Origin: UBA685 sp049890215
GTDB lineage: Bacteria; Pseudomonadota; Alphaproteobacteria; Puniceispirillales; Puniceispirillaceae
Length of the DNA: 32,049 nt
Assembly (NCBI GenBank): GCA_049890215.1
Contig: JBMHBX010000061.1
Coordinates: 1 to 32,049 of the forward strand
Direction: 5' to 3'
Part shown: in pieces, positions 7,582 through 15,102 of the stretch
Layout: each line of letters opens with the position of its first letter
Position numbering within the stretch: the stretch's first letter is position 1
Program-made: the position numbers and the translations under genes
Notes under the pieces: model-generated
The model's database searches: none
Told to the model about the DNA's origin: nothing
The model's input: only the letters and a program-made list of their open reading frames with translations

Positions 7582-7863
7582 CTATGATTGATGACGTGCC
7601 ATCTGCCCGCCATATGATGGCCAGGCAGGGCGGGTGGCAATATCATTGGCGTGACATTTTTTGCATCTCATTGACCGTCCAAGCTCAGGCACAGGATATT
7701 GCGCGCCAAATCGCCTGATAAAGACAGATAAACCAACCTCAGCATTATGTCCGCATCTGTTGCACCAACAAAACACCGCAAGGCCTTCTTTTTCCAAATC
7801 AGCAAGAACAGTCGGATTAACAGGTTCTGTTGTTGCAATTGATTTGGCTTTGAATGCCCCCAT
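7582..7863 (-). CDS. Small zinc-ribbon-like protein
   Basis: A 93-aa cytosolic protein with CWCNRC (residues 32-37) and CKKC (67-70), an arrangement that would form a four-Cys zinc ribbon across about 35 residues; a Leu/Arg-rich helix (FIRRFGAQYPVPELG) lies between the knuckles. No enzymatic motif is present. Similar small Cys4 proteins are common in Alphaproteobacteria without known roles; nucleic-acid binding is a guess. AAGGAG with 6-nt spacing supports the start. A GTTC-N7-GTTC motif overlaps a plausible promoter 40-54 nt upstream, which suggests possible LexA control. It starts a minus-strand run followed by DUF3126 and the DMT transporter. Confidence 0.7.
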   Translation of the reverse strand: MGAFKAKSIATTEPVNPTVLADLEKEGLAVFCWCNRCGHNAEVGLSVFIRRFGAQYPVPELGRSMRCKKCHANDIATRPAWPSYGGQMARHQS

Positions 7864-7902
7864 AGCTTACTCCTTATGATGATAATAGGTCAGTGGTCTT
7901 TT

Positions 7903-7947
7903 GTTCACTATTTGTTCTAATTTATTTATAACTAATATTCAACTCAA
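7903..7947 (-). promoter_or_regulatory. Candidate promoter with LexA-type box for the Zn-ribbon gene
   Basis: Minus strand: -35 TTGAGT (7947-7942), a 17-nt spacer and -10 TAAATT (7924-7919). One base later lies GAAC-N7-GAAC (7917-7903), the direct repeat used by alphaproteobacterial LexA, covering the expected transcription start. By chance about one such 8-base match is expected in a window this size, so position is the main support. Confidence 0.4.
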
Positions 7948-8053
7948 AAATAATAGTCTGAACAGAAGGGGCAGTGTTATTTGAGGTGCCGGCTTTATCA
8001 CGCAGGCAAAGGAAGGGGGCATGAGGGGGTGGTTCTGAGGCGCGCTATTGGCG

Positions 8054-8386
8054 CTAGCTTTTGACCAAAGTCGGCAGGCGGTCAAAATGATCAAGGATAC
8101 GTTGCAGTTTTGATGAGCGCGTTAAAATGCGTTTGCGATCACGCAACACAAATAATGTATCATCCTTGCCCTGTGGTCTGTGTTTTTCAATCACAAAAAT
8201 CGGGGTTTCATGGCTGCTTTTGAAAATAGAGAAAAATGCTGCCTTTGGGGTATGGTCAAGGGCATAATCCCGCCATTCAGCGGTGGCAACACGCAATGAA
8301 TAAGCAGCGATGATCGCAGTGAATTCTGGCTTTGAGAAATAAAAGGGCCTATCTTTGCGTCTTTGTGTCAGGCCATTATTGATCAT
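8054..8386 (-). CDS. DUF2794 family protein
   Basis: A 110-aa cytosolic protein matching the alphaproteobacterial family DUF2794: FYFSKPEFTAIIAAYSLRVA, then EWRDYALDH, AAFFSIFKSSHETPIFVIEK and a C-terminal basic helix (LTRSSKLQRILDHFDRL). The size is typical. The function of the family is unknown. The start ATG at 8386 has only a weak GAGACAAG upstream. It is divergent from the yfgM-like/bamB/der cluster. The 190 nt between it and the Zn-ribbon gene contain the latter's promoter and no clear terminator. Confidence 0.8.
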   Translation of the reverse strand: MINNGLTQRRKDRPFYFSKPEFTAIIAAYSLRVATAEWRDYALDHTPKAAFFSIFKSSHETPIFVIEKHRPQGKDDTLFVLRDRKRILTRSSKLQRILDHFDRLPTLVKS

Positions 8387-8519
8387 CTTGTCTCTATTAT
8401 TCCCATCTGAGTGCCAGAGAAATGCATTCTTTTTATGAAAAAATCTTGCGTTTATATCTGGCTGTCTTGTGTGATATCCTATATGGTGTGGCCTCTGAGG
8501 GGTAAAATCAATCCCTTAG

Positions 8520-8574
8520 GTGACAAGAATTTTGATTAAAGGTAAAACGAAGATAGTGAGACTCACTATTTTTT
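8520..8574 (+). promoter_or_regulatory. Promoter with palindrome at the transcription start (yfgM-like/bamB/der)
   Basis: -35 GTGACA (8520-8525), a 17-nt spacer and -10 TAAAAC (8543-8548). A perfect palindrome, ATAGTGAG-A-CTCACTAT (8553-8569), begins 4 nt after the -10 box and covers the expected start site, followed by TTTTT to 8574. It could be an operator for a dimeric repressor, or a 5'-terminal stem-loop or attenuator in the mRNA. Confidence 0.45.
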
Positions 8575-8593
8575 GGAATATAGCGACAAGATC

Positions 8594-9226
8594 ATGGCTG
8601 ACATTATTGACGAAATTAATGAAGAAATAAAACAAGAGCGTATGCAGGCCTTATTTGCCAAATATGGCAAAATCATCATTGGCTTTGCCGCCGCAGTTGT
8701 GGCCATTGTGGTGGCTCTGCAAGGCTATGGCATGTATCAGGATTCAGTGAAAGCCAAGGCAGCTACGGCCTATTTTGATGCGCTTGGCGAAGATGAAATT
8801 GGCGCGGCACTCAAACAATCTGAAGGTGCATTAAATGCCGGCTATAGCATGCTATCTCAGTTTGTGACGGCAGCAGAGCTTGTGGGTGATGATCAGCAGG
8901 CTGACGCATATGATATTTACGCGAATTTAGCGCGTGATAATGCCCTTAGCGATATCTATCGTGATTTTGCGGCTATGTTGGCGGTGACAAATGCGCCTGC
9001 CTCAATCTCTACTGATGAGCTGGTAGCGCTTATTCAGCCTGTGGCTGACAAGGCGGGGCCAACACAGGGTCTTGCCCTTGAGCTGCGCGCTGATTTGGCT
9101 TTGCGTGATAATGATATAGCAGCCGCCAAAACATATCTTGAGCAAATCACACAATTGCAGGATATCCCAAACGGCCTTCGTCAACGCGCAGCCACATTGG
9201 CGTTGGTCCTTGATAGCAAGGAATAA
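8594..9226 (+). CDS. YfgM-like TPR membrane protein (Ancillary SecYEG translocon subunit family)
   Basis: A 210-aa protein from ATG at 8594 (an in-frame TTG 21 nt earlier lies against the palindrome and is less likely). The layout is family-like: acidic helical N-terminus (ADIIDEINEEIKQERMQALFAKYGK), one membrane segment (IIIGFAAAVVAIVVALQGYGMY, about 27-48), then a periplasmic TPR-like region of alternating helices rich in Ala/Asp. In Enterobacteria YfgM associates with PpiD and SecYEG and assists periplasmic folding. The next gene is bamB, 4 nt after the stop, then der; this order is widely conserved in Proteobacteria and supports the call. The ribosome-binding site is weak. Confidence 0.82.
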   Translation: MADIIDEINEEIKQERMQALFAKYGKIIIGFAAAVVAIVVALQGYGMYQDSVKAKAATAYFDALGEDEIGAALKQSEGALNAGYSMLSQFVTAAELVGDDQQADAYDIYANLARDNALSDIYRDFAAMLAVTNAPASISTDELVALIQPVADKAGPTQGLALELRADLALRDNDIAAAKTYLEQITQLQDIPNGLRQRAATLALVLDSKE

Positions 9227-9230
9227 TATT

Positions 9231-10550
9231 GTGAAGCTATTCATGGTAAAACCGTTTTTTGCGGTTCTGGTTTTGACAGCTTTGGGCGCTTGCAGTGATC
9301 CTGAGTTGATATTGCCTGGTGAACGAACTGCGATTTTGCCTGAAAAGCAAATCATCCAGATAAATGATGACGCTTTGGCAGAAGGCGCACGTCTTGGAAA
9401 TGCGATGGTCAATGAGACATATGGTCATGCCGGTATGACATCAGGACATGATGGCGGGCATTTATCTCTGTCATGGCCTGTCTCTCTGAGGTGGAGTGCC
9501 TCTGTGGAAGGGGTGGATGATACGACTGTTGAACTGGCAGCGCCTGTGATCGCCCATGATCAGCTATATGCGCTTGGTGCTGATGGCCAGCTCCATGCCT
9601 TTGCAGTTGCAGATGGCGCAAAAAAATGGGCTGTGTTTGTTGAAGCATTGTCAGATGATCCGTGGGCAGGGATTGCAGGTGGTATCGCTGCCAATGAGAC
9701 TCAGCTTGTCGCGCATGCAAGTAATTATAAGCTTGTCTCTTTGTCACCACAAACAGGAGAAGAATTATGGTCTGTCACGCATAGTGAGAGGCTCAAAGGC
9801 GGGCCGACTTTATTATCTGATGAAGCAGTGATGGTCACAGATATTAACGGGCGGCTTTATGTCTATGATATGCAAGGCGGGAACCCGTTATGGGAGCGCT
9901 CTGGTTTGCGGTCTAATACAGTGGTATTTGGTGCGCCGGCACCTGCTTTTGCCGGTGATGAAGTGGTGCTTGCCGGTGCAGGCGGTGAAGTGTCTGTTTA
10001 TGATGCGGCCAGTGGTGACTTGCTATGGGCTGATAGTCTGGCAAGCTTTAACCCCAGAACGCCCTTACAAGAATTAGGAGATGTGCGCGCACATCCTGTG
10101 CATGATGGCAAACTTATTTTTGTGATTGCTCAATCAGGGCGCATGGTGGCTTATCAGGCAGTGACAGGCATAGATATTTGGGAAAAACCGCTAACGGCTA
10201 TTGAAATGCCATGGCTTGCCGGTGAGACCATTTACACGATGACAATTGACGGGCGATTATATGCGCTGCGCCGCTCAGATGGCGCGGCAAGGTGGATGGC
10301 TGAATTGCCTGGCGCGCTGGAAATTGGCGAGATCGCCTCAGAGACTGTGCCACGTTATGCCAATCCGATTGTGGCCTCTGGTAATGTGTTTGTCATTGGG
10401 CGTGGTGGCAATGTGCATATTTTTGATGCAAATACAGGTGCAGCCATTCAACAATTTTCAACCCCGGGCCCTGTGACAACTGCTCCTGTTGTGGCACAGG
10501 AAAGTCTGGTCATATTAAACAGCAAGGGCAAGCTTCGTTTGTATCGTTAA
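9231..10550 (+). CDS. bamB: Outer membrane assembly lipoprotein BamB (PQQ-repeat beta-propeller)
   Basis: A 439-aa protein from GTG at 9231, chosen because AAGGA lies 9 nt upstream. The first 20 residues are a lipoprotein signal peptide ending in the lipobox LGAC, so Cys is the lipidated residue, with SDPELILPGER after it. The mature part is a series of beta-propeller blades with the recurrent A.D...LYA....G...W pattern (DQLYALGADGQLHAF, ERLKGGPTLLSD, NGRLYVYDMQGGNPLWE, DGRLYALRRSDGAARWM, GNVHIFDANTGA), as in PQQ/WD-like BamB. BamB supports the BAM complex that inserts beta-barrel proteins in the outer membrane. It lies directly between yfgM-like and der, the conserved order. It is longer than the E. 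coli protein but in the alphaproteobacterial range. Confidence 0.92.
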   Translation: MKLFMVKPFFAVLVLTALGACSDPELILPGERTAILPEKQIIQINDDALAEGARLGNAMVNETYGHAGMTSGHDGGHLSLSWPVSLRWSASVEGVDDTTVELAAPVIAHDQLYALGADGQLHAFAVADGAKKWAVFVEALSDDPWAGIAGGIAANETQLVAHASNYKLVSLSPQTGEELWSVTHSERLKGGPTLLSDEAVMVTDINGRLYVYDMQGGNPLWERSGLRSNTVVFGAPAPAFAGDEVVLAGAGGEVSVYDAASGDLLWADSLASFNPRTPLQELGDVRAHPVHDGKLIFVIAQSGRMVAYQAVTGIDIWEKPLTAIEMPWLAGETIYTMTIDGRLYALRRSDGAARWMAELPGALEIGEIASETVPRYANPIVASGNVFVIGRGGNVHIFDANTGAAIQQFSTPGPVTTAPVVAQESLVILNSKGKLRLYR

Positions 10551-10555
10551 AGATC

Positions 10556-11971
10556 ATGGTTTCAATTGCAATTGTTGGTAGGCCTAATGTTGGCAAATCC
10601 ACTTTATTTAATCGTCTGACCGGCCGCCAACATGCGATTGTTGACAATCAGCCAGGGGTAACACGCGACCGGCGTGAGGGTGATGCCACGCTTGCGGGTA
10701 TGGCATTCAGGCTTGTTGATACGGCAGGCTTAGAGCAAGCAAAAGAAGGAACGCTTGCAGCGCGCATGCGGGCCCAGTCTGAACGTGCTATTGAACTGGC
10801 AGATATTATTTTGATGGTGATAGATGCCCGCTCTGGTCTTTTGCCTGATGATCACTTCTTTGCGCGCCAATTGCGCCGCGCAAACCGTCCTGTCATTTTG
10901 CTTGCGAATAAATGTGAAGGCAAACAAGGGGCACTTGGCGCTGCTGAGGCATGGGAATTGGGGCTTGGTACCCCTGTTCCGGTATCGGCGGCGCATGGTG
11001 AGGGGCTTGTTGATCTGCATGATGCCATTATGGAGGCCGGTGAGACGCTTGGCCTGACAGCTGCTTTATTTGGTGAAGATGAAGAAGAGCTGCAAGATAA
11101 TGAGGATGTGCCAATTCAGGATGAAGAGGATGATGGTCCGGAAATCTGGGTCGAAGGTGATGATGAGGCGCCTTTATCTCTGGCAATCATTGGTCGTCCT
11201 AATATGGGCAAATCAACGCTTATCAATACGCTTGTCGGGGAAGACAGGCTTTTGACAGGGCCAGAAGCAGGCATTACCAGAGATGCGATTTCCCTGCCAT
11301 TTCGCTATGGTGAGCGTGATTTCAAGATTGTCGATACAGCAGGTATTCGCCGTCAGGCGCGTGTGGTTGACGCTGTTGAAAAATTAATGGTCTCAGATGC
11401 AGAACGCGCTATCCAATATGCGCAAGTGTGTGTGTTAATGCTTGACGGGCGCCAACCGCCTCACAAGCAGGATATGGCTATTGCGCGTCATGTGGCCAAT
11501 GAAGGGCGCGCGCTTGTGATTGCTGTGAATATGTGGGATGCGGTCGAAGATAAACAAGCCTCTTTAGAGCAAATATATGACAGGCTTGAGACCTCTTTGG
11601 CACAGTTGCGCGGTGTGCCTGTTATCCCTATCTCAGGCATGCATGGTAAAGGTATTGATAAATTATTCAAGGCCATTTTGGCTATTCAGCGTGTCTGGAA
11701 TACACGCATATCCACAGGCCGCCTGAACCGGTGGCTTGAGCCAATGCTAGAAGCTCATCCGCCGCCTTTGGTACAAGGCAGGCGTTTGCGTATCAGATAT
11801 ATGACACAAGTAAAATCACGCCCGCCCACTTTTGCGCTGTTCGTTAGCAGGCCGGCTGATTTGCCTGATCATTATTTGCGTTATCTGGTAGGCGGTCTGA
11901 GAGCTGATTTTGGGCTTGACGGGATTCCGGTTCGCATGGTGATGCGCAAGGGTAAAAACCCTTATGCCTAA
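10556..11971 (+). CDS. der: Ribosome-assembly GTPase Der (EngA)
   Basis: A 471-aa tandem-GTPase. Domain 1 has the P-loop GRPNVGKS (8-15), G2/G3 DTAG and the G4 motif NKCE (NKxD class, changed at the last position). A very acidic linker (about 178-208) joins it to domain 2, with P-loop GRPNMGKS at about 212-219, DTAGIRR, NMWD (G4) and a G5-like stretch. The C-terminal KH-like domain has the typical GRLNRWLE and PPTFALFVSRP motifs and ends VRMVMRKGKNPY. Der binds the 50S precursor and is generally essential. It starts 5 nt after bamB without a Shine-Dalgarno, so translation is probably coupled. A plain housekeeping gene. Confidence 0.97.
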   Translation: MVSIAIVGRPNVGKSTLFNRLTGRQHAIVDNQPGVTRDRREGDATLAGMAFRLVDTAGLEQAKEGTLAARMRAQSERAIELADIILMVIDARSGLLPDDHFFARQLRRANRPVILLANKCEGKQGALGAAEAWELGLGTPVPVSAAHGEGLVDLHDAIMEAGETLGLTAALFGEDEEELQDNEDVPIQDEEDDGPEIWVEGDDEAPLSLAIIGRPNMGKSTLINTLVGEDRLLTGPEAGITRDAISLPFRYGERDFKIVDTAGIRRQARVVDAVEKLMVSDAERAIQYAQVCVLMLDGRQPPHKQDMAIARHVANEGRALVIAVNMWDAVEDKQASLEQIYDRLETSLAQLRGVPVIPISGMHGKGIDKLFKAILAIQRVWNTRISTGRLNRWLEPMLEAHPPPLVQGRRLRIRYMTQVKSRPPTFALFVSRPADLPDHYLRYLVGGLRADFGLDGIPVRMVMRKGKNPYA

Positions 11972-11993
11972 AGCCCTCTGAAGCAGTCGTATT

Positions 11994-12962
11994 TTACTGG
12001 GCGGCGATCATGCCGGATGAGGCTTGTTCCAAAAGGCAGATAAGGCCATTTAGACAATGTGCGATTTGCGAGATGGCAGACAGGCTGATGCGATGTTTGC
12101 TTGCGCTATAGGCTGCGCGGTTTACCTCTATCTGAAGGCTATGTTTTGTGTCAGACACAGTGCCATAATGGCGCGTGATATAGCCGCCTGCATAAGGATA
12201 GTTCCACCCAAAGTGAAAGCCGCTTTTTGCCATATAGCCATCAATAATGGCCCGATATTCATGTGGCAGAGTTTTGCCAAAATCATCACCAAATACAAAG
12301 TCAGGTAAGGCTTTGCCATTTGCTTTATCAGGCATAGAATGAAGGTCTATCAGGATGCCGTGAGGCTGCATGTCATCTGATAGCTCAGATAATTTGTGAT
12401 GATAAGGGTCATGAAATTTTTGTATCATCAGAGCTGCGAATGACACAGGCAGCGCTTTTGAATGAAGCGGCTCGCGCAACGCAGATAACCGGGGCATGAC
12501 CCCATAGCCTGCCTTCACATAAGCGCCATAATCATCATCTGTCGGCACAAAAGAACTGCCCCTTTCATATAAAAGGGGGTCAAGCGCGGTATGCGGTCTG
12601 TTCAGATCAAGCCATGATCTGCCAAGATTGGCGCTGATAACAGGTCGAAAGGCGGTGTGAAGCTGTTCTGCCATGATAGAGGTGCCAATATCTTCAAGGC
12701 TTCTGTGACGATGAAGCATATCAGCGCCGTGCGCCATATAATCTAAAGGGTAGTCATAGCCGCCATGAGGCGCAGAAATCGCTACGCAATAGGGCAGCTT
12801 TGCCGGATTTAGCGTAAAAGGTGCAATTTGTGAAAGTGGTTTGTGACGACTTTGCAGGGGGGTAAGATCATGAAAAGACGGTCGTTGACGAATATTATTT
12901 ACCATAAAATAGATGGTAGAATGTTTTTCGCGCTTGCCAATAGCTTTTATCAATAATTGCAT
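11994..12962 (-). CDS. N-formylglutamate amidohydrolase family protein
   Basis: A 322-aa cytosolic metal hydrolase. Family motifs are all present: SAPHGGYDYP (Zn-ligand region, about 64-73), GRSWLDLNRP (about 113-122), ILIDLHSMPDK (about 203-213, second metal-binding stretch), PYAGGYITRHYG (about 261-272) and LQIEVNRAAY (about 280-289). These enzymes hydrolyse N-formylglutamate to glutamate and formate, the last step of one histidine-degradation route. No hut genes are adjacent, so the true substrate may be another N-acylated amino acid. Neither ATG at 12962 nor the one at 12905 has a good Shine-Dalgarno; the shorter form would lose 19 non-conserved residues. It converges on der with a 22-nt gap. 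Confidence 0.88.
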   Translation of the reverse strand: MQLLIKAIGKREKHSTIYFMVNNIRQRPSFHDLTPLQSRHKPLSQIAPFTLNPAKLPYCVAISAPHGGYDYPLDYMAHGADMLHRHRSLEDIGTSIMAEQLHTAFRPVISANLGRSWLDLNRPHTALDPLLYERGSSFVPTDDDYGAYVKAGYGVMPRLSALREPLHSKALPVSFAALMIQKFHDPYHHKLSELSDDMQPHGILIDLHSMPDKANGKALPDFVFGDDFGKTLPHEYRAIIDGYMAKSGFHFGWNYPYAGGYITRHYGTVSDTKHSLQIEVNRAAYSASKHRISLSAISQIAHCLNGLICLLEQASSGMIAAQ

Positions 12963-12981
12963 TGCAAATCATATTGGAGGC

Positions 12982-13011
12982 TTGACACAGGCGCGCATGA
13001 TCGCCTATCTA
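12982..13011 (+). promoter_or_regulatory. Promoter of tRNA-Val
   Basis: TTGACA (12982-12987) and TATCTA (13006-13011) with an 18-nt spacer, 22 nt before the mature tRNA. The CTTGAC start and CTATCT -10 fit the alphaproteobacterial housekeeping consensus. Confidence 0.65.
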
Positions 13012-13032
13012 CATGCTTCGAAGATGGCAAGG

Positions 13033-13107
13033 GGAGCGTTAGCTCAGCGGGAGAGCACCACGTTGACATCGTGGGGGTCACTAGTTCGATCCTAGTACGC
13101 TCCACCA
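13033..13107 (+). tRNA. tRNA-Val (GAC anticodon)
   Basis: A complete 75-nt cloverleaf with encoded CCA. Acceptor GGAGCGT pairs with ACGCTCC; D stem GCTC/GAGC; anticodon stem CCACG/CGTGG with loop TTGACAT, anticodon GAC; variable GGGTC; T stem ACTAG/CTAGT with loop TTCGATC; A73 then CCA. All stems are fully paired. It reads GUC and, less well, GUU valine codons. It has its own promoter and terminator and is monocistronic. Confidence 0.98.
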
Positions 13108-13120
13108 TCTTTTTGACAAC

Positions 13121-13149
13121 AAACGGCGCCTTTTGGTGCCGTTTTGTGT
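13121..13149 (+). terminator. Rho-independent terminator after tRNA-Val
   Basis: AAACGGCGCC (13121-13130) pairs with GGTGCCGTTT (13135-13144) around a TTTT loop, followed by TGTGTTTT. One G-U pair. It ends 1 nt before the stop codon of the convergent VOC gene, so the hairpin may also terminate that operon. Confidence 0.87.
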
Positions 13150-13150
13150 T

Positions 13151-13516
13151 TTAAGCTAACACCTTGTCTGACCAAACAGCGAATTCATTGCCGGACGGGC
13201 AGGTGAAATGAAATCGTCTGCCGCCCGGAAAGGCATAAATATCTGTTTTTATCTGCCCGCCATGTTGGATGATTTTTGCTTTGGTTGCCTCAAGGCTGGC
13301 TGAATAAAAAATAATCAGCGCCGCGCCCTTGTCACTGTTGGAACTTTTGTCACTTTTATAAAAGCCGCCTTCAATGCCGTGGCGGTCAAAAGCCATGTAA
13401 TCAGGCCCGAAATCAGTAAAGCGCCATTCAAAAACAGTTGTGAAAAACGCTTTTGTGGCTGCCATATCGCAAGCAGGATATTCAACATAGTCAATCTGTT
13501 CATGATGAGGTGCCAT
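13151..13516 (-). CDS. VOC (glyoxalase/bleomycin-resistance fold) family protein
   Basis: A 121-aa single-domain VOC protein. The start at 13516 is chosen for AGGAG 7 nt upstream; the longer frame would add residues that overlap the upstream gene. It shows the beta-alpha-beta-beta-beta pattern twice: IDYVEYPACDMAATKAFFTTVFEW...YMAFD at the front and LIIFYSASLEATKAKIIQHGG...FHFTCPSGNEFAVWSD at the back, with the usual DPDGN-like turn changed to CPSGN. Glu in NEFAVW sits where a metal ligand often lies. The enzyme activity is unknown. The first 17 nt overlap the 3' end of the preceding 90-aa gene, suggesting translational coupling. Confidence 0.83.
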   Translation of the reverse strand: MAPHHEQIDYVEYPACDMAATKAFFTTVFEWRFTDFGPDYMAFDRHGIEGGFYKSDKSSNSDKGAALIIFYSASLEATKAKIIQHGGQIKTDIYAFPGGRRFHFTCPSGNEFAVWSDKVLA

Positions 13517-13772
13517 GTTCTTGCTCCTGTGATTGTTTTTTGCGGCGGCGATCTTCATATAAGCCATATAAGGTTGTTAGAAGCTCTTCATCCATAGAGG
13601 CAAAAATCGCCCGGCCTTGTTCATCTTTATCAAAGGTCAGACGTAATAATTCTGTAAAACCTGTCAGATTGCCGGGCGGGTCAAGCTCATTGGCGGCAAG
13701 CAGCAGATCACATTTTACAAAGATCGCTTCGATCATATGATCAAGCTCATGTGGTGTTGGTTGAGAAGTCAT
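13500..13772 (-). CDS. Uncharacterised 90-aa protein
   Basis: I do not recognise this family. The protein is acidic and mostly helical, without membrane segment or signal peptide: an N-terminal helix (HELDHMIEAIFVKCDLLLAANE), a Pro-Gly turn, a second helix (GFTELLRLTFDKDEQG) and a third (MDEELLTTLYGLYEDRRRKKQ), then a polar Gln/Glu/Ser tail. It starts 12 nt after the DUF952 stop and overlaps the VOC gene by 17 nt, so it belongs to the same minus-strand operon. Confidence 0.7.
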   Translation of the reverse strand: MTSQPTPHELDHMIEAIFVKCDLLLAANELDPPGNLTGFTELLRLTFDKDEQGRAIFASMDEELLTTLYGLYEDRRRKKQSQEQEHGTSS

Positions 13773-13784
13773 TACAAATTTCCT

Positions 13785-14123
13785 TTACAGAAGATCTGGC
13801 AGAACATGTTTGCCCTTCGCATTGACGCTTAATTGCCATTGGTTTGTAACGGCTGATAATGGCAATTTGTCATAAAGATGGGGGAATAATTGTCCGCCGC
13901 GTGATTCTTCCCATTTTATATCAAGTGGTTCAGTCTTTATCTGAATAAGGCTGAGGCCTGTTTGAGAGGTAAAGTGAAGCGCTAATGTCTCAGCGGTCTG
14001 TTCGGCTGTCGAAAAATGAATATAGCCGTCTGCCAAATCAATGCCGGCACCTTCAAAATAGCCTGTTTTCTCAGCCGCCTGCCAAATGTCAGTCGGGCAT
14101 ATTTTATAGATATATTTGGTCAT
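13785..14123 (-). CDS. DUF952 family protein
   Basis: A 112-aa protein with the DUF952 pattern: IYKICPTDIWQAAEKTGYFEGAGID at the N-terminus, DGYIHFSTAEQTAETLALHF (the conserved IHxS motif), LIQIKTEPLDIKWEESRGGQLFPHLYDKLP. The fold is thought to be ADP-ribosyltransferase-like, with the H and S of IHFS near the active site, but no biochemical role is established. The start ATG overlaps the stop of the upstream YaiI-like gene (4 nt), a sign of translational coupling. Confidence 0.85.
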   Translation of the reverse strand: MTKYIYKICPTDIWQAAEKTGYFEGAGIDLADGYIHFSTAEQTAETLALHFTSQTGLSLIQIKTEPLDIKWEESRGGQLFPHLYDKLPLSAVTNQWQLSVNAKGKHVLPDLL

Positions 14124-14572
14124 GAACTGGTCTTTCGGCTTTTTTGAAGTAAATGGTCAAGCTGTTGGCAAAACCGGCTTTTATCTGATTTGGTGTAAGG
14201 TTTTGATTTGGACTGAAAAAAGGGATCAGCGGCACGCACATCTGCCATTAAATCACGGCCTGCCAATTTATTGCCAATATTTGCCTCTGTTAATAAGGTG
14301 CCATCAGTCGTGAGCGCAAGTGTTTGTTTGGTAATCGCTTTGGCAGCAAGAGGTATGTCGTTTGTGACTAGAATATCACCTGCCATTATCGTATCCGCTA
14401 TCCATTTATCAGCTTCATCAGGCCCTAAGGGGACGATTTTTAAGCTGATTAAGTCATGAGGATAAGGGCGAATCCCGCCATTACAGACAAATATTGCCTG
14501 GCAGTCATGTCGAATAGCGATTGTCGCTATTTCGTCTTTTACAGGGCAGGCATCAGCATCTACGTAAATCAT
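14120..14572 (-). CDS. YaiI/YqxD (DUF188) family protein
   Basis: A 150-aa protein of the DUF188 family, a PIN-like fold. Key motifs: IYVDADACPVKDEI at the N-terminus (two Asp in the DADACP signature), FVCNGGIRP, GPDEADKWIAD, ILVTNDIPLAA, and ADPFFQSKSK near the end. The acidic residues are arranged like the metal site of PIN-type nucleases, but family activity is not established. Length is normal. It overlaps DUF952 by 4 nt and lies 54 nt downstream of the truncated haemoglobin gene on the same strand. Confidence 0.88.
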   Translation of the reverse strand: MIYVDADACPVKDEIATIAIRHDCQAIFVCNGGIRPYPHDLISLKIVPLGPDEADKWIADTIMAGDILVTNDIPLAAKAITKQTLALTTDGTLLTEANIGNKLAGRDLMADVRAADPFFQSKSKPYTKSDKSRFCQQLDHLLQKSRKTSS

Positions 14573-14626
14573 CTTTGTGAAGTGTGTCTTTCCAAAAAAG
14601 CGCGGCGGTCTGTATTCCGTTATTGT

Positions 14627-14986
14627 TCAGGAATTGACAACAGCGCCTCTAACCTTGCCAACCTCTGCCATGATTAAGTCAGTATCAGCCTGCGATATCC
14701 CAACCGATAGGAGGCTGGCTTCAAGGTGGGAGGCGACACGCTGGAAATGATAGGCTGTGATCTCAAAAGGCGCATGCGCTTCTGCCATAGGCCTGCCGGT
14801 ATAGGCTTCCGGCCCGCCCGTCAGCGCGCTTAGTAGGTCTGACATATGCTCACGCAAGGCGTCCATATCGATATTTTCAAAAAAGCCAGATAAAACATCA
14901 TCTGCTAATAGCGCATCATATAGCATTTCAGATGTGCCGCTTGTCAGGCGGCTGCCATAGTGGGCATATAGTTGGGTTAACTGCAT
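14627..14986 (-). CDS. Group 1 truncated haemoglobin
   Basis: A 119-aa 2-on-2 globin. The start ATG at 14986 follows AAAGGTGG; the longer frame adds unrelated residues. Family landmarks: LYDALLADD (Tyr23, likely B10), GFF at 34-36, LREHMSDLLSALTGGPEAYTGRPM (the E helix and GGP-Y-G motif) and EAHAPFEITAYHF with His71 as the likely haem-ligating F8 histidine. Such proteins bind O2 and NO; detoxification of NO or O2 delivery is usual. Its divergent neighbour, 116 nt away, is a secreted haem-binding SOUL protein. It probably heads the minus-strand operon through to the VOC gene. Confidence 0.85.
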   Translation of the reverse strand: MQLTQLYAHYGSRLTSGTSEMLYDALLADDVLSGFFENIDMDALREHMSDLLSALTGGPEAYTGRPMAEAHAPFEITAYHFQRVASHLEASLLSVGISQADTDLIMAEVGKVRGAVVNS

Positions 14987-15102
14987 AATCTTACCACCTT
15001 TGTGACAAAGCGATGTTCCTGACCAAAAGGATGACAGTTTTCCGAGGCTGGTGCAAGTGACATGCAAAAAACCATCCGGGTCGCGCATGCGTATGGATAT
15101 TT

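Noticed and set aside
8422..8505. A 27-codon ORF upstream of the yfgM-like gene
   Set aside because: Its only ribosome-binding signal is too close to the ATG, and it lies upstream of the better promoter at 8520-8548.
9002..9412. A 136-codon minus-strand ORF across the yfgM-like/bamB junction
   Set aside because: Antisense to two conserved genes, with no start signal or family features.
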